Assembly: GCF_003575965.1 (NCBI RefSeq)
Contig: NZ_QWJJ01000006.1
Span: 1 to 64,000, forward strand
Direction of reading: 5' to 3'
Origin: Pseudooceanicola sediminis
GTDB lineage: Bacteria > Pseudomonadota > Alphaproteobacteria > Rhodobacterales > Rhodobacteraceae
DNA: 64,000 bases
In this document: one piece after another, positions 56,762 through 64,000 of the stretch
How the letters are laid out: every line of letters begins with the position of its first letter
Numbering within the stretch: the stretch's first letter is position 1
Position numbers and translations under genes: made by a program
The notes under the pieces: generated by a model
Seen by the model: the letters and a program-made list of their open reading frames with translations, nothing else
Told to the model about the DNA's origin: nothing
The model's database searches: none

Positions 56762-58077
56762 TGACGCGCCCACAGGCGCAGGCGACGCCGTTCTATCACC
56801 TCTACCGACTGGTGGCACAGGCGGCGATGCCGCTGCTGTGGCGGCGCGTGTCCCGGAAACTCGGCGCCGAAGGCATCACGCCCGACCGCCAGCGCGAACG
56901 CCTCGGCCATGCCACCCAGGCGCGCCCGGACGGCACGTTGCTGTGGTTCCACGCCGCCAGCGTCGGCGAAAGTGTCTCGGTCCTCGCGCTCGTGCAACGC
57001 CTGCTGGACATGCGCCCTGACGCCCACGCGCTGATCACATCCGGCACCGCGGCCTCGGCCACGGTCCTGGCATCGCGCCTGCCCGCGCGCTGCCAACACC
57101 AGTTCGCCCCACTCGATGCTGCCGGCCCGGTTCGGCGATTCTTCGACCACTGGCAGCCCGACGCGGGTATCTTCGTCGAAAGCGAACTGTGGCCGCAGAC
57201 GATCGTCGCCGCCCGCGCACGCGGCATCCCCCTGGCCCTGCTGAACGCCCGCCTGTCCCGTGGTTCTCTGCGCAACTGGCGCCGTTTCGACGAAACCTTC
57301 CGCTTTCTCGCGGACCAGTTCTGCCTGATCCGCACCCAGGATCGCGCCACCTGCGACGGGCTGCTTGCGCTCGGCGCGCGCGCCGACACCGTCGCGCAGG
57401 GCCCCAATCTCAAGGCGATGATCCTGCCCCCGCCCGTGGATCAAGACGCCCTTGCACGGATGCGCGCGGCGTTTCCCGGCCCGCTCTGGGCGGCCGTCTC
57501 GACGCACGAGGGCGAGGAGGAACAGATCCTCGACGCCCACCTCGCGGCCCGCACCACCCTGCCCGGCCTGCGTCTGATCCTGGTGCCGCGCCACCCCACC
57601 CGCGCGGATGCGATCGCTCGCCTGATCAGCGACCGCGGCCTGGGCTTCGCGCGCCGCACCCAGGGCGCCACCCCCGGCACGGCCGAGGTCTACCTCGCGG
57701 ATACCCTTGGGGAAACCGGCCTGTGGTATGCCCTCGCCCCGCTGGTTTTCCTGGGCGGCTCCTTCGGCAAGGCCGGCGGCCATACCCCCTATGAACCCGC
57801 CGCCTTCGCAACACCGGTGCTGCACGGCCCGCATGTCGCCAATTTCAGCGAAACCTATGCCCGGTTCGACGCCGCGGGGGCCGCCCGCGCGGTATCCGAC
57901 GCCACGGCCCTTGCCACCTGCCTGACGCAGCTGCTTGGGGACCCTGCGCAGATCGCGCGCATGGGCGCTGCCGCCCGTGCCATCTCTCACTCGCAGGGCG
58001 AAACCCTCGCCCAGGTGGCCGACGAACTGCTCGAGGCCATCGCGCTGCCGCTTTCCGCGCCCCCCCGAACGGTGTAG
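56761..58077 (+). CDS. waaA: 3-deoxy-D-manno-octulosonic acid (Kdo) transferase
   Basis: 438 residues from the ATG at 56761. Family markers: FHAASVGESVSVLAL, FVESELWPQTIVAARARGIPLALLNARLS, THEGEEEQIL, and FLGGSFGKAGGHTPYEPAAF. Transfers Kdo to lipid A at the inner membrane. An upstream extension of the frame runs antisense through moaA and is not real. Coupled to moaA by base overlap, probably by chance. Confidence 0.93.
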   Translation: MTRPQAQATPFYHLYRLVAQAAMPLLWRRVSRKLGAEGITPDRQRERLGHATQARPDGTLLWFHAASVGESVSVLALVQRLLDMRPDAHALITSGTAASATVLASRLPARCQHQFAPLDAAGPVRRFFDHWQPDAGIFVESELWPQTIVAARARGIPLALLNARLSRGSLRNWRRFDETFRFLADQFCLIRTQDRATCDGLLALGARADTVAQGPNLKAMILPPPVDQDALARMRAAFPGPLWAAVSTHEGEEEQILDAHLAARTTLPGLRLILVPRHPTRADAIARLISDRGLGFARRTQGATPGTAEVYLADTLGETGLWYALAPLVFLGGSFGKAGGHTPYEPAAFATPVLHGPHVANFSETYARFDAAGAARAVSDATALATCLTQLLGDPAQIARMGAAARAISHSQGETLAQVADELLEAIALPLSAPPRTV

Positions 58078-58091
58078 TGCTGCCCCAGCCT

Positions 58092-58118
58092 CAGACCCAG
58101 CCCCAGACCCAGCCCCAG
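58092..58118 (+). repeat. 12-bp direct repeat between waaA and the glycosyltransferase
   Basis: CAGACCCAGCCC at 58092-58103 and 58104-58115, followed by a broken CAGAACAAGACCCAGCCC. Short and C-rich; it fills most of the 81-bp gap. Confidence 0.7.
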
Positions 58119-58158
58119 AACAAGACCCAGCCCACACTCACGAATACGGAGCCGCCCC

Positions 58159-59214
58159 ATGCCGTCCGATACCGCAGGCCTCGACGTCATCGCGCCGAAC
58201 TTCAAGAAACGCATGTCCGGCGTCACCTCGACCGTGTTCCGGCTGGTGCCACTACAGGCGCGCGACATCGCCATCGCCAGTGCCGGCCCGAATATCCCCG
58301 AAGGCGTGCCGCAGGTGCCCGTCTCCGCCCTCTTTACCATGTCCCGCCAAGGCCCCTCGGGGGCGCGGGTCTGGCACGCCAGACGCAACAACGAAATGCT
58401 GGTCGGAATCGCGCTCAAACGGATCTTCCGCAAGCGGCTGAAACTGCTGTTCACCTCCGCCGCGCAGCGCCATCACACCGGCTTCACCAGATGGATGATC
58501 CGCCAGATGGATGCGGTGATCGCCACCTCCGCCCGCTCCGCCGCATTCCTCGAGGTACCCGCCACCGTCATCCACCACGGGATCGACACGGAACTCTTCA
58601 GCCCGTCGCAGGACAAGACCGCCCTGCGCGCCGCGCTCAACCTGCCCATCGACCAGGTCCTCGTCGGCTGCTTCGGCCGCATCCGTCCGCAAAAGGGCAA
58701 TGACCTCTTCACCGACCTGATGCTGCGACTGCTGCCCTCGCGGCCCGGCGTCACGGCCGTGATGATGGGCGGCGTCACCGACAAGAACCGCGATTTCCAC
58801 GCCGACCTCGTCGCACGGGTCGCGGCGGCGGGCCTCACCGACCGCTTCCTCTTCCTGCCCGAAGACCCGCACTGGGACATCTCGCGCTGGTTCAAGGCGC
58901 TCGATCTCTACGTCGCGCCGCAACGCTGGGAAGGCTTCGGCCTCACCCCGCTCGAGGCCATGGCCTGTGCCGTTCCCGTCGTCGCCACCCGCGCCGGCGC
59001 CTTCGAGGAACTGGTGCAGGACGGCAGCACCGGCACCCTCGTCGGGATCGAGGACCTCGACGCGATGACCGACGCGACCGCCGCCCTGCTCGACGACGCC
59101 GACAAACGCGCCGCCTGGGCACGCAATGCGCGCGCCCATGCCGACGGCCACTACCGCATCGCACAAGAGGCCGCCGCCATCACGACGATCTACCGACAGC
59201 TGCTCGCCACATGA
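58159..59214 (+). CDS. Glycosyltransferase family 4 (probable LPS core mannosyltransferase)
   Basis: 351 residues with two Rossmann domains; GT-B fold. HHGIDTELF at the linker, GRIRPQKGNDLF, and the family 4 C-terminal EGFGLTPLEAMACAVPVVAT with the catalytic Glu pair. Next to waaA, it resembles the LpcC-type mannosyltransferase that adds to Kdo-lipid A. The start has GGAG eight bases upstream. Confidence 0.83.
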   Translation: MPSDTAGLDVIAPNFKKRMSGVTSTVFRLVPLQARDIAIASAGPNIPEGVPQVPVSALFTMSRQGPSGARVWHARRNNEMLVGIALKRIFRKRLKLLFTSAAQRHHTGFTRWMIRQMDAVIATSARSAAFLEVPATVIHHGIDTELFSPSQDKTALRAALNLPIDQVLVGCFGRIRPQKGNDLFTDLMLRLLPSRPGVTAVMMGGVTDKNRDFHADLVARVAAAGLTDRFLFLPEDPHWDISRWFKALDLYVAPQRWEGFGLTPLEAMACAVPVVATRAGAFEELVQDGSTGTLVGIEDLDAMTDATAALLDDADKRAAWARNARAHADGHYRIAQEAAAITTIYRQLLAT

Positions 59215-59258
59215 CAAAAGGCACGCAGCCCCGCCACGCGCCTGTTGTTTCCCTGTTT

Positions 59259-59296
59259 CAAGTATCCCCGCCGGAGGCATCGCCGCCCGCGGCGAT
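59259..59296. terminator. Dispersed-type string plus perfect hairpin after glycosyltransferase
   Basis: CAAGTATCCCCGCCGGAGGC (59259-59278), a string I recall as common between Rhodobacteraceae genes, is followed by ATCGCCGC-CC-GCGGCGAT (59279-59296), then CCTTTG. Likely a terminator shared by the convergent genes. Confidence 0.55.
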
Positions 59297-59367
59297 CCTT
59301 TGAAACGCGGGCCACATATCACCCCCTAAACGCCCTCGCGGTCGTCTGCCCCTCGGCGTATCTAAGC

Positions 59368-59497
59368 CGCCTACGCCTTCAGACATGACGGTCGCCTACG
59401 CCTCTACAAAGGCGCCTACGCGTCCACACAGCATCCGCGCCTACGCGTCTCCACATGACGGTCGCTTACGCGTCTCCACGGGATAGTCGCTTACGCG
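59368..59497 (-). repeat. 25-bp tandem repeat x6, first unit holds the M20 gene stop codon
   Basis: Core CGC-C/T-TACGC-C/G occurs at 59368, 59393, 59413, 59438, 59463 and 59488 (steps 25, 20, 25, 25, 25). On the minus strand the core is a mini-hairpin, e.g. GTCGC-GTAA-GCGAC at 59486-59499, with a GTAA or GTAG loop. The unit at 59488 contains the TAA of the adjacent gene. Confidence 0.85.
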
Positions 59498-60654
59498 ACG
59501 GGCATCCGCTGCTCGACGATCCCCGCCCACCAGGAACACCCTGCCGGGATCACCTCGTCGTTGAAGTTGTAGTCGGCGTTGTGCACATCGGCGCTGTCTC
59601 CATTGCCCACCAGGATATAGGCGCCGGGGCGCTCTTCCAGCATATAGGCGAAATCCTCGCCCCCCATGGTGATCTCGGCGGCCGCGCAGTCCCCTGCGAC
59701 CGAACTGGCGACCTCTGCGGCAAATTCGGTCTGCTCCTCGCTGTTCACCATCGCAGGATAGCCCGGCAGCCAGGTGATCTCGGCCACCGCGCCAAAGGCC
59801 TCGGCGGTCGCGGTGGTGATCGCCTTCATGCGGTCCTCGCCCAACTTGCGCCCCTCGGCGCTCATCGTGCGAATGGTGCCGCGCAGGGTGACATGGCCGG
59901 GAATGACGTTGAACGCCTTGGAGGCGCTTTCGAACGAGGTGACCGAGACGACGATGCGCTCGACCGGGTCGGCATTGCGGCTGACGATGCTCTGCAAGGC
60001 GGTCACGATCTGCGCGGCCGCGACGATCGGGTCGATCGTCTGCATCGGCTTGGCGGCATGGCCCCCCCGCCCCTTCACCTTGACCTCGAACTGATCGGTG
60101 GCGGCAAAGAAGGCGCCGGGCCGGATGCCGAAACTGCCCGCGGGCATCCCCGGCCAGTTATGCATGCCATAGACCTCCTGGATGCCAAAGCGCTCCATCA
60201 TCCCGTCCTCGCACATCTCGCGACCGCCGCCGCCACCCTCTTCGGCAGGCTGAAAGATCACCACGGCGGTGCCGTCGAAATTGCGGGTCTCGGCCAGATA
60301 TTGCGCGGCGCCCAGCAGCATCGCGGTATGCCCGTCATGGCCGCAGGCATGCATCGCACCCGGTGTCTTGCTGGCATATTCCAGCCCGGTCGTCTCATGG
60401 ATCGGCAGCGCGTCCATGTCCGCGCGCAACCCGATGACCTTGCCCGCGCTGTCGCTGCGGCCCCTGATGACGCCCACGACACCCGTCCGCCCGATCCCCG
60501 TGACCACCTCGTCACAGCCGAACGCCCGCAGCTTTTCAGCCACCAGGGCAGATGTGCGATGTGTCTCGAACAGGATCTCGGGGTTTTCGTGCAGATCCCG
60601 GCGCCACTTGGTGATGTCGCCGTGAAGCTCTGCGAAACGGTTCTTGATCGGCAT
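59491..60654 (-). CDS. M20 family amidohydrolase (hippurate hydrolase-like)
   Basis: 387 residues. Metal-ligand segments MHACGHDGHTAMLLGAA, the bridging Glu in FQPAEEGGGGG, and MHNWPGMPAG, with a dimerisation domain inserted. These zinc enzymes hydrolyse N-acyl amino acids. Paralogue of the next gene upstream by about every motif, indicating tandem duplication. Its stop codon is within a repeat array. Confidence 0.9.
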   Translation of the reverse strand: MPIKNRFAELHGDITKWRRDLHENPEILFETHRTSALVAEKLRAFGCDEVVTGIGRTGVVGVIRGRSDSAGKVIGLRADMDALPIHETTGLEYASKTPGAMHACGHDGHTAMLLGAAQYLAETRNFDGTAVVIFQPAEEGGGGGREMCEDGMMERFGIQEVYGMHNWPGMPAGSFGIRPGAFFAATDQFEVKVKGRGGHAAKPMQTIDPIVAAAQIVTALQSIVSRNADPVERIVVSVTSFESASKAFNVIPGHVTLRGTIRTMSAEGRKLGEDRMKAITTATAEAFGAVAEITWLPGYPAMVNSEEQTEFAAEVASSVAGDCAAAEITMGGEDFAYMLEERPGAYILVGNGDSADVHNADYNFNDEVIPAGCSWWAGIVEQRMPVA

Positions 60655-60690
60655 GTCGTGCTCCTTGGGGTGTGGGTGATCCCGCGCCGC

Positions 60691-61851
60691 TCAGGCGCGC
60701 AGCGGCAACCGGCTTTCGGCCATCTCGGCCAGCCAGCTGCAACCATAGGGGATGACCGCGTCGTTGAATTCGTAACTCGGGTGATGCAGGTCGGCGCTGG
60801 CGCCATTGCCGACCAGAACATAGGCACCGGGGCGCTGGCGCAGCATCTCGGCAAAGTCGTCGGCCCCCATCACAGGCGCCAGATCGGTATCGGCGCGCGA
60901 CACGCGCCCGGCCGCCGCCACCGCATGATCGACTGCCTGCGCATCGTTCACCAGCACCGGCGGGCCGGGCAGGAAAGTCAGCGCGGCGCTGGCGCCGAAC
61001 GCCGCGGCGGTGGCCTGCGCCAGCGCCTCGATCCGTTTGCGAAGCATCGCCTGCACGTCCATATTCATGGCGCGAAAGGTCCCCTTGAGGGTCACCGTAC
61101 CGGGAATGACGTTATAGGTGTCGGTCTCGGTGCGAAACCCGCAGACCGAGATCACCACGGGATCGACCGGATCGGCATTGCGCGCGGCAATGCTCTGCAA
61201 CGCCGTCAGGATATGCGCCGCCGCCAGGGTGGTATCCGTGCCCTTGTGCGGCATCGCGGCGTGGCCGCCCTTGCCGGTCACAAGGATATCGAACCGTTCC
61301 GGCGCGGCGAACTGCGCACCCTTGCGCATGGTGAACCGCCCCACGTCCAGCCCCGGCCAATTGTGCATGCCGTAAACCTCCTCGATGCCGAAACGGTCAA
61401 GAAGCCCATCCGCCAGCATCGCCGCCGCACCGCCACCGCCCTCTTCGGCGGGTTGAAAGATCACCACGACCCGGCCTGCGAAACGGCGCGTCTCGCCCAG
61501 GTATTTCGCCGCGCCCAGCAGCATCGCCGTATGCCCGTCATGGCCGCAGGCATGCATCCTGCCCGGAATGGTCGACGCATGCGCCACCCCCGTTGCCTCA
61601 AGAATAGGCAGCGCATCCATATCGGCGCGAAATCCGATGCAGCCACCGGGGGCAGAGCCGTTGATCACCCCGACCACGCCGGTGCCGCCCAGTCCTGTCA
61701 CCACCTCGTCACAGCCGAAATCCCGCAGCTTTTCCGCCACGAAGGCGGCGGTGCGATGCTCCTCGAACCGCAGCTCGGGGTGGGCATGGATATCGCGCCG
61801 CCACCCGGCGATCTCGACCTGCATCTCTGCGATACGGTTGCGCACCGGCAT
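60691..61851 (-). CDS. M20 family amidohydrolase (second copy)
   Basis: 386 residues. MHACGHDGHTAMLLGAA, FQPAEEGGGGA, MHNWPGLDVG and a closely matching VLVGNGASADLHHPSYEFND C-terminus to the adjacent gene. The same start motif (RNRIAEMQVEIAGWRRDIHAHPELRFEEHRT) recurs in both. It is 3 bp after the argE-like gene and 36 bp before the other copy. Confidence 0.9.
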   Translation of the reverse strand: MPVRNRIAEMQVEIAGWRRDIHAHPELRFEEHRTAAFVAEKLRDFGCDEVVTGLGGTGVVGVINGSAPGGCIGFRADMDALPILEATGVAHASTIPGRMHACGHDGHTAMLLGAAKYLGETRRFAGRVVVIFQPAEEGGGGAAAMLADGLLDRFGIEEVYGMHNWPGLDVGRFTMRKGAQFAAPERFDILVTGKGGHAAMPHKGTDTTLAAAHILTALQSIAARNADPVDPVVISVCGFRTETDTYNVIPGTVTLKGTFRAMNMDVQAMLRKRIEALAQATAAAFGASAALTFLPGPPVLVNDAQAVDHAVAAAGRVSRADTDLAPVMGADDFAEMLRQRPGAYVLVGNGASADLHHPSYEFNDAVIPYGCSWLAEMAESRLPLRA

Positions 61852-61854
61852 GGC

Positions 61855-63021
61855 TCAGCCCTCTGCCAGCAGGTCGAGCAACCGGCGCATGAAATCATGA
61901 CCCGCCTCGAACTGCGCCACGGTGATATATTCGTCAGGCTGATGCGCCTGCGCAATGTCGCCGGGGCCGCAGACCACCGCCGAATAGCCGTGGTTCTGGA
62001 AATGCCCGGCCTCGGTGCCATAGCTGACGACATGGGTGCCATTGTCACCGGTCAGCCGCCGCGCCAGCTCCTCGGCCGCGCCGTTCACCTCGGGGGCAAG
62101 ACCGGGGGCCATGAACTTGGGCTGGATCTCGATAAAGGTCTCGGGGCGGATCGCCTGCATCGCGGCCTCCACGCGCGCCACCTCGGCGCGGTACGCATCT
62201 TCGTATATCTGCGGGTCTTCGCCCGGCACACAGCGGAACGACATCACGAATTCGCAGCGCTTGGCGGTGATGTTATGGGCGGTGCCACCTTCGATCATGC
62301 CGACGTGGGCATTGGTCCAGGGTGGATTGAACAGCGCATCGGTGCCCTCTGCCCCCTTGGCCATGTTCGCGTCGTTGACGCCGTTGGCCCAAGTGATCAG
62401 CTTGGCCCCCTCCATGATGGCCGACACCCCGGTGTGCGACAGCGAGGAATGCACCTCGAACCCGTGCACGATGGTGTCAAAGGCGATACCCGCCTTGTGC
62501 CCGGTCACCGGCTGCATCATCGACGGCTCGCCAATGATCGCGACCCGCCCCCGCGGCAGCTTGTCCGCGACATCGCGCAGCAACGGGTCGGCGCCGATCA
62601 CGCCGATCTCCTCGTCATAGGTCAGTGCGATCTGAACGGGGCGCGCCAGATCGCGGCCCGCGCCTTCGGCCAGCGCCCAGATGGCCAGCGCGTCAAAGGA
62701 TTTCATGTCGACGCAGCCGCGCCCGAAATACTTGCCGTCCCGCTCCACCACCTTAAAGGGATCGCTGGACCACGCCTGCCCGTCGACGGGCACAACGTCC
62801 GTATGGCCCGACAGCACCACCGCGCCCTCCTCCATCGGCCCGGCATGGGCCATCAGACCGGCCTTGGGTTCGCTCGGGTGCAGGTGACGCACGCAGGTGA
62901 CGCCGTGTTCCTCCAGATAGTCCTGAACCCAGTCGATCAGCGCAAGGTTGCTGTCCCGGCTGACGGTGGGAAATGCCACAAGGGTCTGCATGATCTCGAG
63001 GGGACTGAGGCGAGAGCTCAT
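61855..63021 (-). CDS. Acetylornithine deacetylase-like M20 peptidase
   Basis: 388 residues. Starts MSSRLSPLEIMQTLVAFPTVSRDSNL and shows LSGHTDVVPVDGQAW (metal His), GRGCVDMKSFDALAIWAL (bridging Asp), DEEIGVIGADPLL (Glu) and YGTEAGHFQNHGYSAVVCGPGDIAQAHQPDEYI. Best match is ArgE-like, but it lies with two amidohydrolases and a peptide importer, so it may be a general N-acyl or peptide hydrolase. Preceded by ~250 bp without a gene. Confidence 0.88.
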   Translation of the reverse strand: MSSRLSPLEIMQTLVAFPTVSRDSNLALIDWVQDYLEEHGVTCVRHLHPSEPKAGLMAHAGPMEEGAVVLSGHTDVVPVDGQAWSSDPFKVVERDGKYFGRGCVDMKSFDALAIWALAEGAGRDLARPVQIALTYDEEIGVIGADPLLRDVADKLPRGRVAIIGEPSMMQPVTGHKAGIAFDTIVHGFEVHSSLSHTGVSAIMEGAKLITWANGVNDANMAKGAEGTDALFNPPWTNAHVGMIEGGTAHNITAKRCEFVMSFRCVPGEDPQIYEDAYRAEVARVEAAMQAIRPETFIEIQPKFMAPGLAPEVNGAAEELARRLTGDNGTHVVSYGTEAGHFQNHGYSAVVCGPGDIAQAHQPDEYITVAQFEAGHDFMRRLLDLLAEG

Positions 63022-63271
63022 CTTCTGTCTTCTTTCAATTGGCTTCCTTCCGTCGAACGCGATGGAAAGAGGCGCCGCAATGCGGCATCACGCCGAACAC
63101 ACCGGCATCTTTTGCAAACCCGGCGACGCACCGCAGCACCACCGCACCGTTCTGGCCCCATCACCGGCCCGCTGCAAGGTGCAGCCAAGGCCGGGCGCAC
63201 CCGCGCCGGACCTGTGCACACTTGCGGGGCAAAAGGACGCCACGACAGCACGGCAGCGGACGCCGTTCCGC
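63022..63271. other. Intergenic region upstream of argE-like gene
   Basis: No gene found. A single TTTGCAAA lies at 63111-63118 and TGTGCACA near 63214. It separates the peptide ABC gene from the three M20 genes, so these may have their own promoter. Confidence 0.4.
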
Positions 63272-64000
63272 TCAGTACCCGCTGTCTGTCACCAGCAGAT
63301 AGTGATCCTCGCCCACCTTCTGATAGACCGACGGTTCGGGCTGATAATCCAGATCGTGTATCGGTGACGGGATCGGCTTGAAGTTCAGCTCATGCTCGCT
63401 CTTGCGGCGGGTCGGATCGGCAATCGGCACAGCCTGCATCAGCGCCTGCGTATAGGGGTGGCGCGGGTCCTCAAAGATCGCGCGGCGGCTGCCGATCTCG
63501 ACGATCCGCCCCAGGTACATGACCCCGACGCGGTGGCTGACCCGTTCAACGACCGCCATGTCATGACTGATGAACAGAAAGGACAGGCCCAGCTCGGCCT
63601 GCAATTCCATCATCAGGTTCAGCACCTGCGCCTGGACCGATACATCCAGGGCACTGACGGATTCATCCGACACGATCAACTTGGGGTTCAGCGCCAGCGC
63701 GCGGGCAATGGCCACCCTCTGACGCTGGCCGCCCGACAGCTCATGCGGATATCGCCGCATGAAGCTGCGCGGCAGCTCGACCCGGTCGAACAGCATCTCG
63801 ATCCGCTCCTGCATGGCGCGCCCCTTCAGCGTGCCGTAGTTTCGCATCGGTTCGGCCACCTGATCGGACAGCTGCATCTGCGGGTTCAGGCTGGCAAAGG
63901 GATCCTGAAAGATCATCTGCATGTCCAGACGCGCCCGACGCAGATCGCCCTGGTTCAGCGCGATGATGTCTGTGCCGCCCAGTTCGACCTGCCCCGACAG
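63272..64000 (-). CDS. Oligopeptide/dipeptide ABC transporter ATPase, 5' end outside window
   Basis: 243 residues are visible; the frame is open through base 64000, so the Walker A part lies outside. Seen: [15 protein letters not shown] (Q-loop), [17 protein letters not shown] (signature), [18 protein letters not shown] (Walker B region), [16 protein letters not shown] (H-loop), and the C-terminal [15 protein letters not shown] region of OppF/DppF. Couples ATP hydrolysis to peptide uptake. Partner permeases and the binding protein should lie further right. Confidence 0.9.
   Translation of the reverse strand: MSGQVELGGTDIIALNQGDLRRARLDMQMIFQDPFASLNPQMQLSDQVAEPMRNYGTLKGRAMQERIEMLFDRVELPRSFMRRYPHELSGGQRQRVAIARALALNPKLIVSDESVSALDVSVQAQVLNLMMELQAELGLSFLFISHDMAVVERVSHRVGVMYLGRIVEIGSRRAIFEDPRHPYTQALMQAVPIADPTRRKSEHELNFKPIPSPIHDLDYQPEPSVYQKVGEDHYLLVTDSGY

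Noticed and set aside
59368-59497. CRISPR or attachment site
   Set aside because: Short contiguous units without spacers; no integrase or cas gene; the array overlaps a stop codon.
59455-63381. 1308-residue open frame on the plus strand opposite the three M20 genes
   Set aside because: It is antisense to three clear enzymes, has no ribosome site or family resemblance, and long antisense frames are common in GC-rich DNA with strong codon bias.

Overview
The window looks like chromosome from a high-GC alphaproteobacterium of the order Rhodobacterales (Roseobacter/Rhodobacter group). The evidence is the complete 14-subunit nuo locus broken up by small lineage-type genes (DUF5333/DUF5337-like proteins, lipoproteins, a helix-hairpin-helix protein), tatABC followed by a DUF815 ATPase, a stand-alone Hint-domain protein, and two perfect hairpins of the GGCC-TTT-GGCC type between convergent genes. 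I see no rRNA, tRNA, CRISPR array, transposase or phage gene. Nearly every base belongs to a recognisable chromosomal gene, so this is mostly core genome.

Layout. 1-522: end of a degenerate M23 (NlpD-like) gene. 880-3397 (minus): tatA-tatB-tatC-DUF815 ATPase. 3644-5608 (minus): a spermidine/iron-type ABC ATPase and an SDR protein lacking the usual Tyr/Lys pair. 5761-13904 (plus): Hint protein, prfC, two neighbouring family-2-like glycosyltransferases, a DEAD-box RNA helicase with a long disordered tail, and a PilZ protein. 13844-36648 (minus): a compact, presumably co-transcribed run nuoA to nuoN that continues into birA, coaX and rnj (RNase J), with eight non-nuo genes inside the nuo part. 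37100-47182 (minus): leucine/isovalerate degradation (ivd, acyl-CoA ligase, mccB, nitronate monooxygenase, mccA, GST, HMG-CoA lyase, enoyl/methylglutaconyl-CoA hydratase). 47314-50394: a PNPOx-like protein, a CreA family protein, a DegT aminotransferase and a HAD phosphatase. 50612-59214: glmU-glmS, a second PNPOx-like protein, an AlkD-like protein, a lipoprotein (minus), moaA, waaA and a family 4 glycosyltransferase. 59491-64000 (minus): three M20 hydrolases downstream of an oligopeptide ABC ATPase that runs off the window.

How they work together. Complex I plus its embedded genes form one respiratory block. Ivd, MccAB, the hydratase and HMG-CoA lyase convert isovaleryl-CoA to acetyl-CoA and acetoacetate. 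A palindrome overlapping the ivd promoter and a spaced TTTGCAAA pair before the hydratase suggest acyl-CoA-responsive control. GlmS/GlmU and WaaA with its adjacent glycosyltransferase serve envelope synthesis. The peptide importer and M20 enzymes look like a take-up-and-hydrolyse module.

The most unusual signal is not a protein system but a set of at least eight short tandem arrays, all intergenic or touching a start or stop codon. They include a 26-bp x4 array with pairing-preserving changes just before nuoE, a 25-bp x6 array whose first unit holds a stop codon, and two distant intergenic regions sharing a triple ATACCG element and a 15-base identical core. All coordinates and motif calls were read by eye; family names come from memory of the families and not from a search.
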